Source: Clostridiales bacterium (lineage in GTDB: Bacteria > Bacillota > Clostridia > Christensenellales > CAG-138). Taken from it: a stretch of DNA of 24,179 nucleotides. The DNA lies in NCBI GenBank assembly GCA_004556165.1, contig SFIR01000022.1, positions 1 to 24,179 on the forward strand. The letters run 5' to 3'. The notes under the pieces were generated by a model, which was not told the origin of the DNA, made no database searches, and saw nothing but the letters and a program-made list of their open reading frames with translations. The position numbers and the translations under genes were made by a program. Below are positions 14,884 to 21,764 of this stretch, piece by piece; positions within the stretch are counted from its first letter, which is position 1; the number at the start of each line of letters is the position of its first letter.

Positions 14884-16107
14884 ATGAAGGATAACATCGT
14901 CAGCAACAAAGAAATGCGGTCAAGGCGGCTGCGCCGTGATATTTTCGGGCGGAGAACCGACCCCGTTTCCCTCCCCGATGTCAAGCGGCATGGTCTTGAT
15001 TATCCTTTGCTGATTGCCGTTGTTCTCCTCTGTGCCTTCGGACTGCTGATGCTGTTTTCCGCAAGCTATTACTACGCTCAGTCCTATAAGGGCGACGGTC
15101 TTTACTACGTCCGCCGTCAGCTCGTATACATGCTTGTCGGCATCGGCGTTATGATAGGCCTATCCTATGTGCCGTACACGCTGTATTCCAAGCGTATCGT
15201 AAATTGCATCATCTATATTGCGCTCATCATTCTGCTTGTTATCGTTCTTGCATTCGGAAGAACCGCACAGGGTGCGCAGAGATGGATTGCAATAGGCCCC
15301 ATAACCATTCAGCCCTCCGAATTCACAAAGTTCGTTTTGGTCATTGTGCTTGCCAATTACATGGCAAGGAACCGAACCTACATGAAAAATTTCGTCAGCG
15401 GCCTGCTTATCCCCGGGATCCTTACTATGCTGCCCTGTGTACTGATACTGCTCCAGCCCAACCTTTCCATGGTTATAATCATTGCGATAGTATTCATCGT
15501 GATGGTATCCCTCGGCGGATGCAACCCAAAGCAGCTTGCCGTGTGCTTCCTTCTCGGGCTCGGCGGCGGACTTACATATGTCTTCCTCAAGGGCGGTTAT
15601 CAGCTTGAGAGAATAACGATGGCATGGAAATCCTGGGAGGAGATCCTCAAATATTCGGGTGACGAGACCTATCAGATCGTTCAGTCGCTCTATGCCTTTG
15701 CAAACGGCGGTCTTTTCGGGCAGGGGCTCGATGCAAGCAGACAGAAGCTGCTGTTCCTCCCCTATCGCGAAAGCGACTACATCCTCCCCATCATTGCGGA
15801 GGAGCTTGGTTTCGTTGCTGTTTTGCTGCTCCTTGCATGCTATTTCTTCGTAATCCACCGCGGGTACAGGATTGCAAGGCGCTGCAGCGACAGGTTCGGT
15901 TCACTGCTCGCAGCCGGCATGACGAGCATACTCGCAGTTCAGGTCATCATCAACGTCGCAGTCGTTTCCGGAATGATGCCTGCGACCGGCCAGACACTGC
16001 CGTTCATCAGCTCCGGAGGCACCTCCCTTGCGGCATTTCTTGCTTCCATCGGCATAGTGCTGAACGTATCGAGGTATACCGAAAAGAACAAGGCGGATAG
16101 GGTATAA
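14884..16107 (+). CDS. ftsW: FtsW/SpoVE SEDS-family peptidoglycan glycosyltransferase
   Basis: SEDS proteins polymerise lipid II into glycan strands, working with a class B PBP. It has 407 residues: a basic N-terminal tail of about 37 residues, then ten hydrophobic segments. GAQRWIAIGPITIQPSEFTK, the ESDYILPIIAEELGF loop with the likely catalytic aspartate, and the late TGQTLPFISSGGTSL motif are all typical. Position after murD identifies it as FtsW or SpoVE rather than RodA. The partner is probably the PBP at 8562. murG, its usual next gene, is absent. ATG 14884 follows a GAGGTTGG. Confidence 0.95.
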   Translation: MKDNIVSNKEMRSRRLRRDIFGRRTDPVSLPDVKRHGLDYPLLIAVVLLCAFGLLMLFSASYYYAQSYKGDGLYYVRRQLVYMLVGIGVMIGLSYVPYTLYSKRIVNCIIYIALIILLVIVLAFGRTAQGAQRWIAIGPITIQPSEFTKFVLVIVLANYMARNRTYMKNFVSGLLIPGILTMLPCVLILLQPNLSMVIIIAIVFIVMVSLGGCNPKQLAVCFLLGLGGGLTYVFLKGGYQLERITMAWKSWEEILKYSGDETYQIVQSLYAFANGGLFGQGLDASRQKLLFLPYRESDYILPIIAEELGFVAVLLLLACYFFVIHRGYRIARRCSDRFGSLLAAGMTSILAVQVIINVAVVSGMMPATGQTLPFISSGGTSLAAFLASIGIVLNVSRYTEKNKADRV

Positions 16108-16112
16108 TTGCT

Positions 16113-17189
16113 ATGGCAGACGAAAGAAAAAGCAACATGAAAAGAGGCGCGGATGATGAGCTCGCCGTTGGCAGCGAGCGTATTCGTCGCAGCAGAAAAG
16201 CCGCTAAGCCCGATGAAGCCATAGAATTTTCCGCAGCCAAAGAGCCTCGTCCCAATGCTGAGCCTAAGCCCCCCTTGGATACCGTGGAGGCTCGTGCGCA
16301 TGCGAGGCGCCGCAAATCCCCCAATGACTACTATGAAGAGGTAGTCATTGAAGAGGAAAAGGCAAAAAAGCGCAAGGATGATCTCAATTCAAAAAGTATA
16401 GATGCCAGGGGCATGAGTAAGGAGCTGCGCGGAAGGCTCAGGCGTATTGCCGATATTCTGAAGCTTCTTTTGATCTTCGCCTGCATCGCCGGAGCCATCT
16501 ATGGCCTGATAGCGCTGTACAATCTTTTTCATGTAAAGGCAGTGACAATCACCGGCAGCATCAATTATTCCGAAAGGCAGCTGCTTTCCATGAGCGGAAT
16601 TCAGAACGGCGACCTTATATTCCGCTATACCGAAGCATCCGTAAAGGAGAAGCTTGACCGAATAGGAAATGTGCGGCTTCTTTCGGTGAAAAGGGATTAC
16701 CCTAATACCGTCATTATTGAGGTCGTGGACTGCGATGCCCGTGCGGCCATTGCAGCGGCTAACGGCACCTATTCTCTCATAACCGCGGACGGCTTAGTGC
16801 TTGCGACGGGCGTTGAAACATGCGAGAACCTTATCCTCATCAAGGGACTCTCGGCAAAGAGCTATGGTGTGGGTTCCTATATTGATTCCGACAGCATGAG
16901 CGGAACCGAAGTGGCCGCAGTCAGATTGATGCAGGAAATCAATAAGAGCAGCATTGCCTTTGATGTAACCGCCATAGATCTCAGCAATATTACCTGTGTT
17001 AAGCTCGAAATAGGAGAGCTTTTTACTATCAATCTCGGAAATACGGCGGAATCTGCCGATAATGTCGAAACGGCGGCTAAAGCCTATCAGCTTTTTCTTC
17101 CCGATTATCCCCTTGGCGGCATAATCAACGTATTCACCGGTTCGACAGTCGTCGATTTTACTCCGAATAAGGTTCAAAACGGAGATTAA
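16113..17189 (+). CDS. ftsQ: FtsQ/DivIB division protein
   Basis: DivIB/FtsQ is a bitopic scaffold of the divisome that binds FtsL and FtsB/DivIC. It has 358 residues. A long, charged, Arg/Lys/Glu-rich cytoplasmic tail runs to about residue 110. A single membrane helix lies at 112-136, and a POTRA domain follows at 140-212 (FHVKAVTITGSINYSERQLL through VKRDYPNTVIIEVVD). The beta domain includes ADGLVLATG. It starts five bases after ftsW. Tail length and low complexity match clostridial DivIB. The symbol could equally be divIB. Confidence 0.92.
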   Translation: MADERKSNMKRGADDELAVGSERIRRSRKAAKPDEAIEFSAAKEPRPNAEPKPPLDTVEARAHARRRKSPNDYYEEVVIEEEKAKKRKDDLNSKSIDARGMSKELRGRLRRIADILKLLLIFACIAGAIYGLIALYNLFHVKAVTITGSINYSERQLLSMSGIQNGDLIFRYTEASVKEKLDRIGNVRLLSVKRDYPNTVIIEVVDCDARAAIAAANGTYSLITADGLVLATGVETCENLILIKGLSAKSYGVGSYIDSDSMSGTEVAAVRLMQEINKSSIAFDVTAIDLSNITCVKLEIGELFTINLGNTAESADNVETAAKAYQLFLPDYPLGGIINVFTGSTVVDFTPNKVQNGD

Positions 17190-17282
17190 AGCCTCGGATT
17201 TTGTTCCTATTTGTCGAAGCTTAGTTCTTCGCTGTTCCGGCTGACCGTTCCCGGGATTTTCTCCGAAATGCCGGTATAGCTA

Positions 17283-17312
17283 TTGCTTTAATCCTTGTAT
17301 TTATGTTATAAT
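17283..17312 (+). promoter_or_regulatory. Promoter for ftsA-ftsZ
   Basis: TATAAT (17307-17312) is preceded by TG one base upstream, an extended -10 box. A weak -35, TTGCTT (17283-17288), lies 18 bp away. The 192-bp gap between ftsQ and ftsA otherwise holds only small stems, such as AGCCG/CGGCT just ahead of ftsA. A separate promoter here would let FtsA and FtsZ be made at higher levels than the wall enzymes. Confidence 0.65.
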
Positions 17313-17387
17313 TATATGTGTGTAAATGTAAGTTTTTTATCGGTTTACAGCCGTGAACTGCGGCTCGGCCGAGAATAGGAAATGCGG

Positions 17388-18575
17388 ATGAAATTCAGTG
17401 CAGTATTGGATATCGGCAGCAGCAAGGTGATCGCAGCAGCTGTGACATCGGCTCCCAAGGGAGCTTTGTCCGTTCGCGGTATGGGCATATGTCCCTATCG
17501 CGGATACCGTTTGGGCATGCTTCCATCCAAAAAGGAGCTTGCCTCCGCAATCGCTTCCGCAGTTGAGCTTTGCGAAGAGGAATCCGGGCTTAAGATTCGC
17601 TCGGTCTGCGTCGGAGTGCCCGTTCCGTTTACAAAGGCGGTAGTATCAAGCGCCATGCTTCGCTCCGGCTTCGGAGGTGCAAAGGTCGTCGAAGCGGACA
17701 TAGACCGTATAATCATGCTCTCCGCCCCAAAGGAGCCGCCCGAGGGCTTTGAGCTCATGCACAGTACGCCCTTTGATTTTGTTGTGAACGGCAATAAGGC
17801 TGTCAGCGACCCTGTCGGCATACGCGTATCATCCCTTGAAGCAAAGGTATCCCATATCTATGCGGATACTGCGTTTACAAAGCTCGTTCGTGAAGTACTC
17901 TGCGAGCTTCATCTCACTGCGGATCCGTTCATAGCTTCATCCGTCGTCTGTTCAAGCTACGTCATACCCGGTGAGCTGCGCGCATCCGATGCCGTCATCA
18001 TAGACTGCGGCGGCAATCACTGCGATGTAATGCATGTCCTCGGTGATGCCGTAATAGATTCTTTAGCCATAGCTATGGGCGGCAACTATATCTCGAACGA
18101 TATTTCCCTTGTTCTCAGGCTCCCGACAGATGCGGGCGAGGCGCTGAAGCGTCGTTTCAGCCTTACGGACGAGAAAAAGGACGATTACGATAAGCTCTTT
18201 ATCCCGTATGAGGGCTATGTCCGCGTAAAGCGGTCACTGCTTTCCGATATTATTACCGCAAGATTGGACGAGCTTGGCAGATACCTGCTCGAGAATATTT
18301 TCGAGCTGCTGCCTGCATCGGCTATCAACGCACCCGTTTATATGATAGGAGGAGGGATCTCCTCAATACCCGGAGGCACCGAATACATTTCGGATTGCAT
18401 CGGCAGGCCGATATATGATTACGCTGCCCACCTTGATGTGGGCTGCGGCGGCGAAAGAGGCAATGTTGCCGGCAGGATCACAGCTTTAGCGCTTGCCGAA
18501 TTCATGCTGAATGAATACGGCGGAGGTATACGAGCCGCGAAACCCAATAATAAGATCATGGTTACTAAACCGTAG
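17388..18575 (+). CDS. ftsA: FtsA-like actin-fold division protein
   Basis: FtsA tethers FtsZ filaments to the membrane and recruits the divisome. The protein is 395 residues from ATG 17388, preferred over in-frame ATG 17382 because AGGA (17377-17380) is 7 versus 1 base away. Actin-fold motifs are visible: DIGSSK phosphate-1 near the start, a 1C/SHS2 domain at about 80-160, DCGGNHCDV phosphate-2 and GGGISSIPG for adenosine. The phosphate-2 motif is atypical, with His-Cys where most FtsA have Thr. The C-terminus ends NKIMVTKP without the usual amphipathic membrane helix. It lies 12 bases before ftsZ. The identity is firm from context, but the protein is divergent. Confidence 0.9.
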   Translation: MKFSAVLDIGSSKVIAAAVTSAPKGALSVRGMGICPYRGYRLGMLPSKKELASAIASAVELCEEESGLKIRSVCVGVPVPFTKAVVSSAMLRSGFGGAKVVEADIDRIIMLSAPKEPPEGFELMHSTPFDFVVNGNKAVSDPVGIRVSSLEAKVSHIYADTAFTKLVREVLCELHLTADPFIASSVVCSSYVIPGELRASDAVIIDCGGNHCDVMHVLGDAVIDSLAIAMGGNYISNDISLVLRLPTDAGEALKRRFSLTDEKKDDYDKLFIPYEGYVRVKRSLLSDIITARLDELGRYLLENIFELLPASAINAPVYMIGGGISSIPGGTEYISDCIGRPIYDYAAHLDVGCGGERGNVAGRITALALAEFMLNEYGGGIRAAKPNNKIMVTKP

Positions 18576-18587
18576 GAGGATATGATA

Positions 18588-19934
18588 ATGGCATTCGAAT
18601 TTCAAATTGACAATGAAACCGGGAACATCGCCCAGATCAAGGTCGTAGGTATCGGCGGAGCAGGCGGCAATGCCGTAAACCGCATGATAGAATACGGTCT
18701 GAAGGGAGTCGAGTTTGTTTCCGTAAATACCGATGCTCAGGCTCTTTCAAGGTCCATGGCAAGCGTCAAGGTGCAGATCGGTGAAAAGGCGACCGGCCGC
18801 CTCGGTGCGGGCGCTAAGCCCGAAGTCGGCCGCGCAGCCGCTGAGGAAAGCCGCGATGCGCTGACCGAAGCTATACGCGGTGCGGATCTTCTGTTCATAA
18901 CTGCCGGCATGGGCGGCGGTACCGGTACCGGAGCAGCTCCCATCGTTGCCGAGATTGCAAAGGAACTCGGTATTCTCACCGTTGCAGTCGTCACCAAGCC
19001 CTTCAATTTCGAAGGCAAAAACCGCATGGCGAGCGCAATAAAGGGTGTTCGCGCACTCCGTGATGTCGTTGACACGCTCATTATCATCCCAAATCAGAAG
19101 CTGCTCTCCATCGTCGGCAACAAGCCCGTGCGTGAAGCGTTCATGGTCGCTGATGATGTCCTCCGTCAGGGCGTCCAGGGTATCTGCGATATTATCACTC
19201 AGCCCGACATGATTAACAGCGACTTTGCCGATGTTCGTACCATCATCGCAGGCAAGGGTATGGCTCATATGGGTATCGGTACTTCTACCGGGGACAAGCG
19301 CTGCATCGAAGCTGCCAAGCAGGCTATCAACAGTCCCCTTCTTGAAACCTCCATCAACGGTGCAAAGGGTGTTCTTCTCAACATCGTCGGCGGTACTTCT
19401 CTCAGCATGAACGAAATCGAAGAAGCCGGTTCCCTCATTCAGGAGGCTATCTCCGATGAAGGCGATGTCATCTTCTCCATGGGTCTTGATGAGAATCTCG
19501 ATGATGAGGTTCGTGTCACCGTCATTGCAACCGGTTTTGACTGGCCCGCAGAGCTGCTCGACAATCCGCCCGAACCCGTTTATACCGCACCGAGCGAGCC
19601 CGAGAGGCCTGCAGCGCGATTCCAGACCGCAGAGCAGCGTCCCTCCGCATCCACTAAACAGCAGGGCATGCCTGCACATGAACCCGCAGACACGAGGCGT
19701 GTGAACAGCACCTATGCTCCTGCGACTCCCCGTCCTTCGATGTTTGAAAAGACTGAGCGCAGTATGTCCTCCCGTGAAAACACCTCAGAGTCCGTTCTGA
19801 CGCGCACAATCGAAGAGATCCCGGGCTCCGATAATGCGGCGCCATCCGCAAAGAAGACCGCAAAATACGATTCCAGGGAACGCGAAAAGAACGACCTTTC
19901 CTTCCCGTCCTTCTTCCGCAACAGGAAAAACTGA
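18588..19934 (+). CDS. ftsZ: Cell division tubulin homologue FtsZ
   Basis: FtsZ is a GTPase that polymerises into the Z-ring at midcell. The protein has 448 residues from ATG 18588, which has AGGAGG eight bases upstream (ATG 18582 would have only two). The nucleotide-binding GIGGAGGNAVNRM is at 21-33. The tubulin signature GGGTGTG is at 109-115. The T7 synergy loop NSDFADV with D212 and D215 completes the GTPase site. A disordered linker rich in Pro, Ser, Arg and Glu covers about 320-433. The conserved tail LSFPSFFRNR, which binds FtsA and SepF, ends the protein. A strong terminator follows. Confidence 0.98.
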   Translation: MAFEFQIDNETGNIAQIKVVGIGGAGGNAVNRMIEYGLKGVEFVSVNTDAQALSRSMASVKVQIGEKATGRLGAGAKPEVGRAAAEESRDALTEAIRGADLLFITAGMGGGTGTGAAPIVAEIAKELGILTVAVVTKPFNFEGKNRMASAIKGVRALRDVVDTLIIIPNQKLLSIVGNKPVREAFMVADDVLRQGVQGICDIITQPDMINSDFADVRTIIAGKGMAHMGIGTSTGDKRCIEAAKQAINSPLLETSINGAKGVLLNIVGGTSLSMNEIEEAGSLIQEAISDEGDVIFSMGLDENLDDEVRVTVIATGFDWPAELLDNPPEPVYTAPSEPERPAARFQTAEQRPSASTKQQGMPAHEPADTRRVNSTYAPATPRPSMFEKTERSMSSRENTSESVLTRTIEEIPGSDNAAPSAKKTAKYDSREREKNDLSFPSFFRNRKN

Positions 19935-19940
19935 GTTTTA

Positions 19941-19969
19941 GGGCTGCCGCTTCTGCGGCGGTCCTTTTT
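19941..19969 (+). terminator. Intrinsic terminator of the ftsAZ operon
   Basis: A 10-bp stem (19941-19950 with 19955-19964, two G-U pairs) with a TTCT loop is followed by five T's (19965-19969), seven bases after the ftsZ stop. It closes the dcw cluster. Confidence 0.92.
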
Positions 19970-19982
19970 CATTCGTGTCATA

Positions 19983-20011
19983 TTTACATTCGGGCATGAT
20001 TGTGTTATACT
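19983..20011 (+). promoter_or_regulatory. Promoter for the alpha/beta hydrolase
   Basis: TTTACA (19983-19988), 17 bp, TATACT (20006-20011) with an upstream TG makes an extended -10. The predicted start is near 20018, almost on the GGAGGAA ribosome binding site, so the leader would be only about 12 bases. Confidence 0.8.
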
Positions 20012-20029
20012 GTATGTGGAGGAAAGTTT

Positions 20030-20734
20030 ATGCCTGAGTTTATTGTTGACAATCAAATCATTCATTACGAAATCAGGGGGATTGAGGAAACCAAGCTCAA
20101 GACTCCGCTCCTTATGCTGCACGGCAACGGTGAGGATATGCATCTTTTTGATGCCATCGTTCCGCATATTGAGGATACAAAGCATATCGTGCTGATGGAC
20201 AGCCGCTGCCACGGTGAATCTCACCCGGCGGAGGGCGGTTCAATCCACCTGTCGTATTCCGTCATGGCCGATGATGCCATCGCGCTTATGGACAGCCTAG
20301 GTTACAAGGAGTATGATATCGTCGGCTATTCCGACGGCGCTATCATTGCTCTCATCATGGCAAGGAAAACCTATGCCGTGCGCAAGATTATCGCTATCGG
20401 CGTCAATGCGAATCCCGATGGGCTCAACCCTGCCGCAATAAGGCATATCAAGGCTGATTATCGGAAGGCCAAGCGCAAAAAGGATGAACGCAATATGGAG
20501 CTCGCCCGTCTTATGCTGGAAGAGCCGAATATAACTCTTGCGGATCTCTCCCGTATCGTTGCCGAGGTCACCATCCTTCTCGGAAAGAAGGATCCTTGTA
20601 TCGACCGTAAGCAATCCGAGGCCATTGCAGATGCACTTCCCCATTGCTCACATATGCTCATCGACGGAGCCGGGCATGGCATCCCGACGACCCATCCGCG
20701 GGCTGTCATTGATTGCATCCGCACGCTTCTGTAA
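20030..20734 (+). CDS. Alpha/beta-fold hydrolase
   Basis: A 234-residue cytosolic serine hydrolase of unknown substrate. The start is ATG 20030, with GGAGGAA six bases upstream. An upstream in-frame ATG at 20000 lies ahead of the predicted transcription start and is rejected. The oxyanion region LHGNGE is at about 30-35. The nucleophile elbow GYSDG has S101, with D188 in LLGKKDP and H216 in GAGHGIP completing the triad. The short cap (about 130-175) is Lys/Arg-rich and helical. The order fits esterases and C-C bond hydrolases alike, so I give no substrate. It has its own promoter and terminator and stands apart from the dcw genes. Confidence 0.9.
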   Translation: MPEFIVDNQIIHYEIRGIEETKLKTPLLMLHGNGEDMHLFDAIVPHIEDTKHIVLMDSRCHGESHPAEGGSIHLSYSVMADDAIALMDSLGYKEYDIVGYSDGAIIALIMARKTYAVRKIIAIGVNANPDGLNPAAIRHIKADYRKAKRKKDERNMELARLMLEEPNITLADLSRIVAEVTILLGKKDPCIDRKQSEAIADALPHCSHMLIDGAGHGIPTTHPRAVIDCIRTLL

Positions 20735-20808
20735 AATATATTTTGTTTTCATGCTGAACCTTAAGGATTTCGTCAACCGATTTTTCGCATAATGCGTTAT
20801 ATAGGCAG

Positions 20809-20858
20809 ATGATGAAAGCGAGGAACCATTCTTAATAACAATGTAAGAAGTTCATCAT
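20809..20858 (+). other. Folded 3' untranslated region or possible small RNA
   Basis: The gap 20735-20878 has no gene. It holds an 8-bp stem ATGATGAA (20809-20816) with TTCATCAT (20851-20858), enclosing TTCTTA (20829-20834) with TAAGAA (20844-20849). The terminator at 20879 follows. I see no convincing promoter for an independent RNA, so a 3' UTR of the hydrolase mRNA is the simpler reading. Confidence 0.35.
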
Positions 20859-20878
20859 TGACGATTTCCTTCCTGTTG

Positions 20879-20915
20879 AACAAGAGCCGCTGCGAGTCGG
20901 TTCTTGTTTATTTTT
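20879..20915 (+). terminator. Intrinsic terminator, plus strand
   Basis: An 11-bp stem (20879-20889 with 20898-20908, one G-U pair) and an eight-base loop are followed by a T-rich tail ending in five T's (20911-20915). It ends transcription from the hydrolase side, just before the convergent ferredoxin terminator. Confidence 0.8.
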
Positions 20916-20925
20916 ATAAATAACG

Positions 20926-20960
20926 CAAAAAGAAAGACCGCCTCGGCTGACCGAAGCGGT
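20926..20960 (-). terminator. Intrinsic terminator of the ferredoxin gene
   Basis: On the minus strand ACCGCTTCGG (20960-20951) pairs with CCGAGGCGGT (20946-20937) around TCAG, with one G-U pair. A T-rich tail CTTTCTTTTT follows. It lies 21 bases after the ferredoxin stop. Confidence 0.8.
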
Positions 20961-20981
20961 TTCTCTTTAATTGTTAGTCAA

Positions 20982-21152
20982 TTAGTCATTTGTGGGAGCA
21001 CCGACGGGGCAGGTTGCTGCGCAAGCGCCGCACTCTACGCACACCTCGGGATTGATCTCGTACTTGCCGTCGCCCTCAGTGATAGCACCGACGGGGCAAT
21101 CTGCTGCGCAAGCGCCGCAGGCAATGCAAATGTCAGTAATACGATAAGCCAT
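20982..21152 (-). CDS. 2[4Fe-4S] ferredoxin, clostridial type
   Basis: A 56-residue electron carrier, the classic small ferredoxin of strict anaerobes. Two CxxCxxCxxxCP clusters are plain: CIACGACAADCP at residues 9-20 and CVECGACAATCP at 38-49, each ending in PVGA. They form an internal duplication that should bind two 4Fe-4S clusters. Likely partners, such as pyruvate:ferredoxin oxidoreductase and hydrogenase, are not in the window. AGGAGG sits eight bases before ATG 21152. The gene has its own promoter and terminator, as expected for an abundant protein. It supports an anaerobic lifestyle. Confidence 0.96.
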   Translation of the reverse strand: MAYRITDICIACGACAADCPVGAITEGDGKYEINPEVCVECGACAATCPVGAPTND

Positions 21153-21206
21153 TTATGTTACCTCCTAAGAAATTTGTTTGGCGGGAATTTGCTCCCCTCC
21201 GATAAT

Positions 21207-21234
21207 ATTGTACCACTTAATTCGGATAAATCAA
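21207..21234 (-). promoter_or_regulatory. Promoter for the ferredoxin gene
   Basis: On the minus strand TTGATT (21234-21229), 16 bp, TACAAT (21212-21207) with TGG directly upstream forms an extended -10. Transcription should start near 21200, giving a 45-50 base leader before AGGAGG. Confidence 0.65.
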
Positions 21235-21277
21235 TATGGTTGCAAAAAAATGTATGCAGGATGAACGCAGGCAGAGC

Positions 21278-21553
21278 TTACTTATCCATTGCATCTTTGA
21301 GGGTTCTGCCGGGCTTGAAGCTTACAGAACGGCTTGCGTCGATCTCAATGGTCTCACCGGTCATGGGGTTACGGCCCTTCCTTGCAGGGCGCTCGCGGAC
21401 ATCGAAGCAGCCGAAGCCAACGATCTGAACCTTTTCTCCCTTTTCGAGCTGGTCGATGATGATATCAAACATAGCGTTGACCGCAAGATCGGAATCCTTA
21501 CGGGTGAGATGGCACTTGTTTGCAAGCGCATTGATAAGCTGGGCTTTATTCAT
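21278..21553 (-). CDS. hup: HU-family DNA-binding protein
   Basis: HU is a small dimeric nucleoid protein that bends DNA with little sequence preference. It has 91 residues, the standard length. MNKAQLINALA starts the helical dimer core. The GFGCFDVRERPARKGRNP segment leads into the DNA-binding beta arms, whose tip has NPMTGE. The C-terminal FKPGRTLKDAM is typical. A cysteine replaces the usual Thr/Ser in GFGxF. GGAGG lies nine bases before ATG 21553. It follows mazG on the same strand, a common Bacillota order, but has its own promoter. Confidence 0.97.
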   Translation of the reverse strand: MNKAQLINALANKCHLTRKDSDLAVNAMFDIIIDQLEKGEKVQIVGFGCFDVRERPARKGRNPMTGETIEIDASRSVSFKPGRTLKDAMDK

Positions 21554-21603
21554 TGATGAATTCCTCCATTGAATTTATTATCCACTTTAAAGACGGGCAG
21601 CCC

Positions 21604-21656
21604 CCTGCGGAAGAGATGCTCGATTCGTTAACAACTTTGCCATAGTTGTCCGCAGG
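21604..21656 (-). promoter_or_regulatory. Stem structure in the hup leader
   Basis: In the roughly 110-base leader between the hup promoter and ATG, CCTGCGG (21604-21610) pairs with CCGCAGG (21650-21656). ACAACT (21631-21636) pairs with AGTTGT (21644-21649), directly stacked on the first stem. The ribosome binding site is outside this fold. Such leaders may stabilise the mRNA or bind a regulator. No known class is recognised. Confidence 0.45.
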
Positions 21657-21669
21657 ACTGACGCTACAC

Positions 21670-21698
21670 ATTTTATCAGTGTTGAAATAAAAACGCAA
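21670..21698 (-). promoter_or_regulatory. Promoter for hup
   Basis: On the minus strand TTGCGT (21698-21693), 17 bp, TAAAAT (21675-21670). The start near 21663 leaves a leader of about 110 bases. A second candidate is an extended -10, TGGTATACT, whose TATACT box lies at 21758-21753, inside the inverted repeat next to the mazG stop. Confidence 0.5.
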
Positions 21699-21703
21699 TA
21701 GCT

Positions 21704-21764
21704 TTATGGTATATTTTCAATAAAACAAAGCATTTTTCAGTTCGCCGCGCAAAGTATACCATAA
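21704..21764. repeat. Perfect 10-bp inverted repeat between mazG and hup
   Basis: TTATGGTATA (21704-21713) and TATACCATAA (21755-21764) are exact inverted copies separated by 41 bp. One arm abuts the mazG stop codon and the other lies five bases upstream of the hup -35 box. No T-tract follows directly, so an operator or mRNA-end structure is as likely as a terminator. Confidence 0.6.

Noticed and set aside
18747..19679. 310-residue minus-strand open frame
   Set aside because: Lies wholly antisense to the strongly conserved ftsZ, has no SD or recognisable domain, and arises from codon bias in the real gene.
21240..21277. Possible hup terminator at the seven-T run on the minus strand
   Set aside because: The T-run is present, but I could find no stable stem before it, only direct GCAGG repeats.
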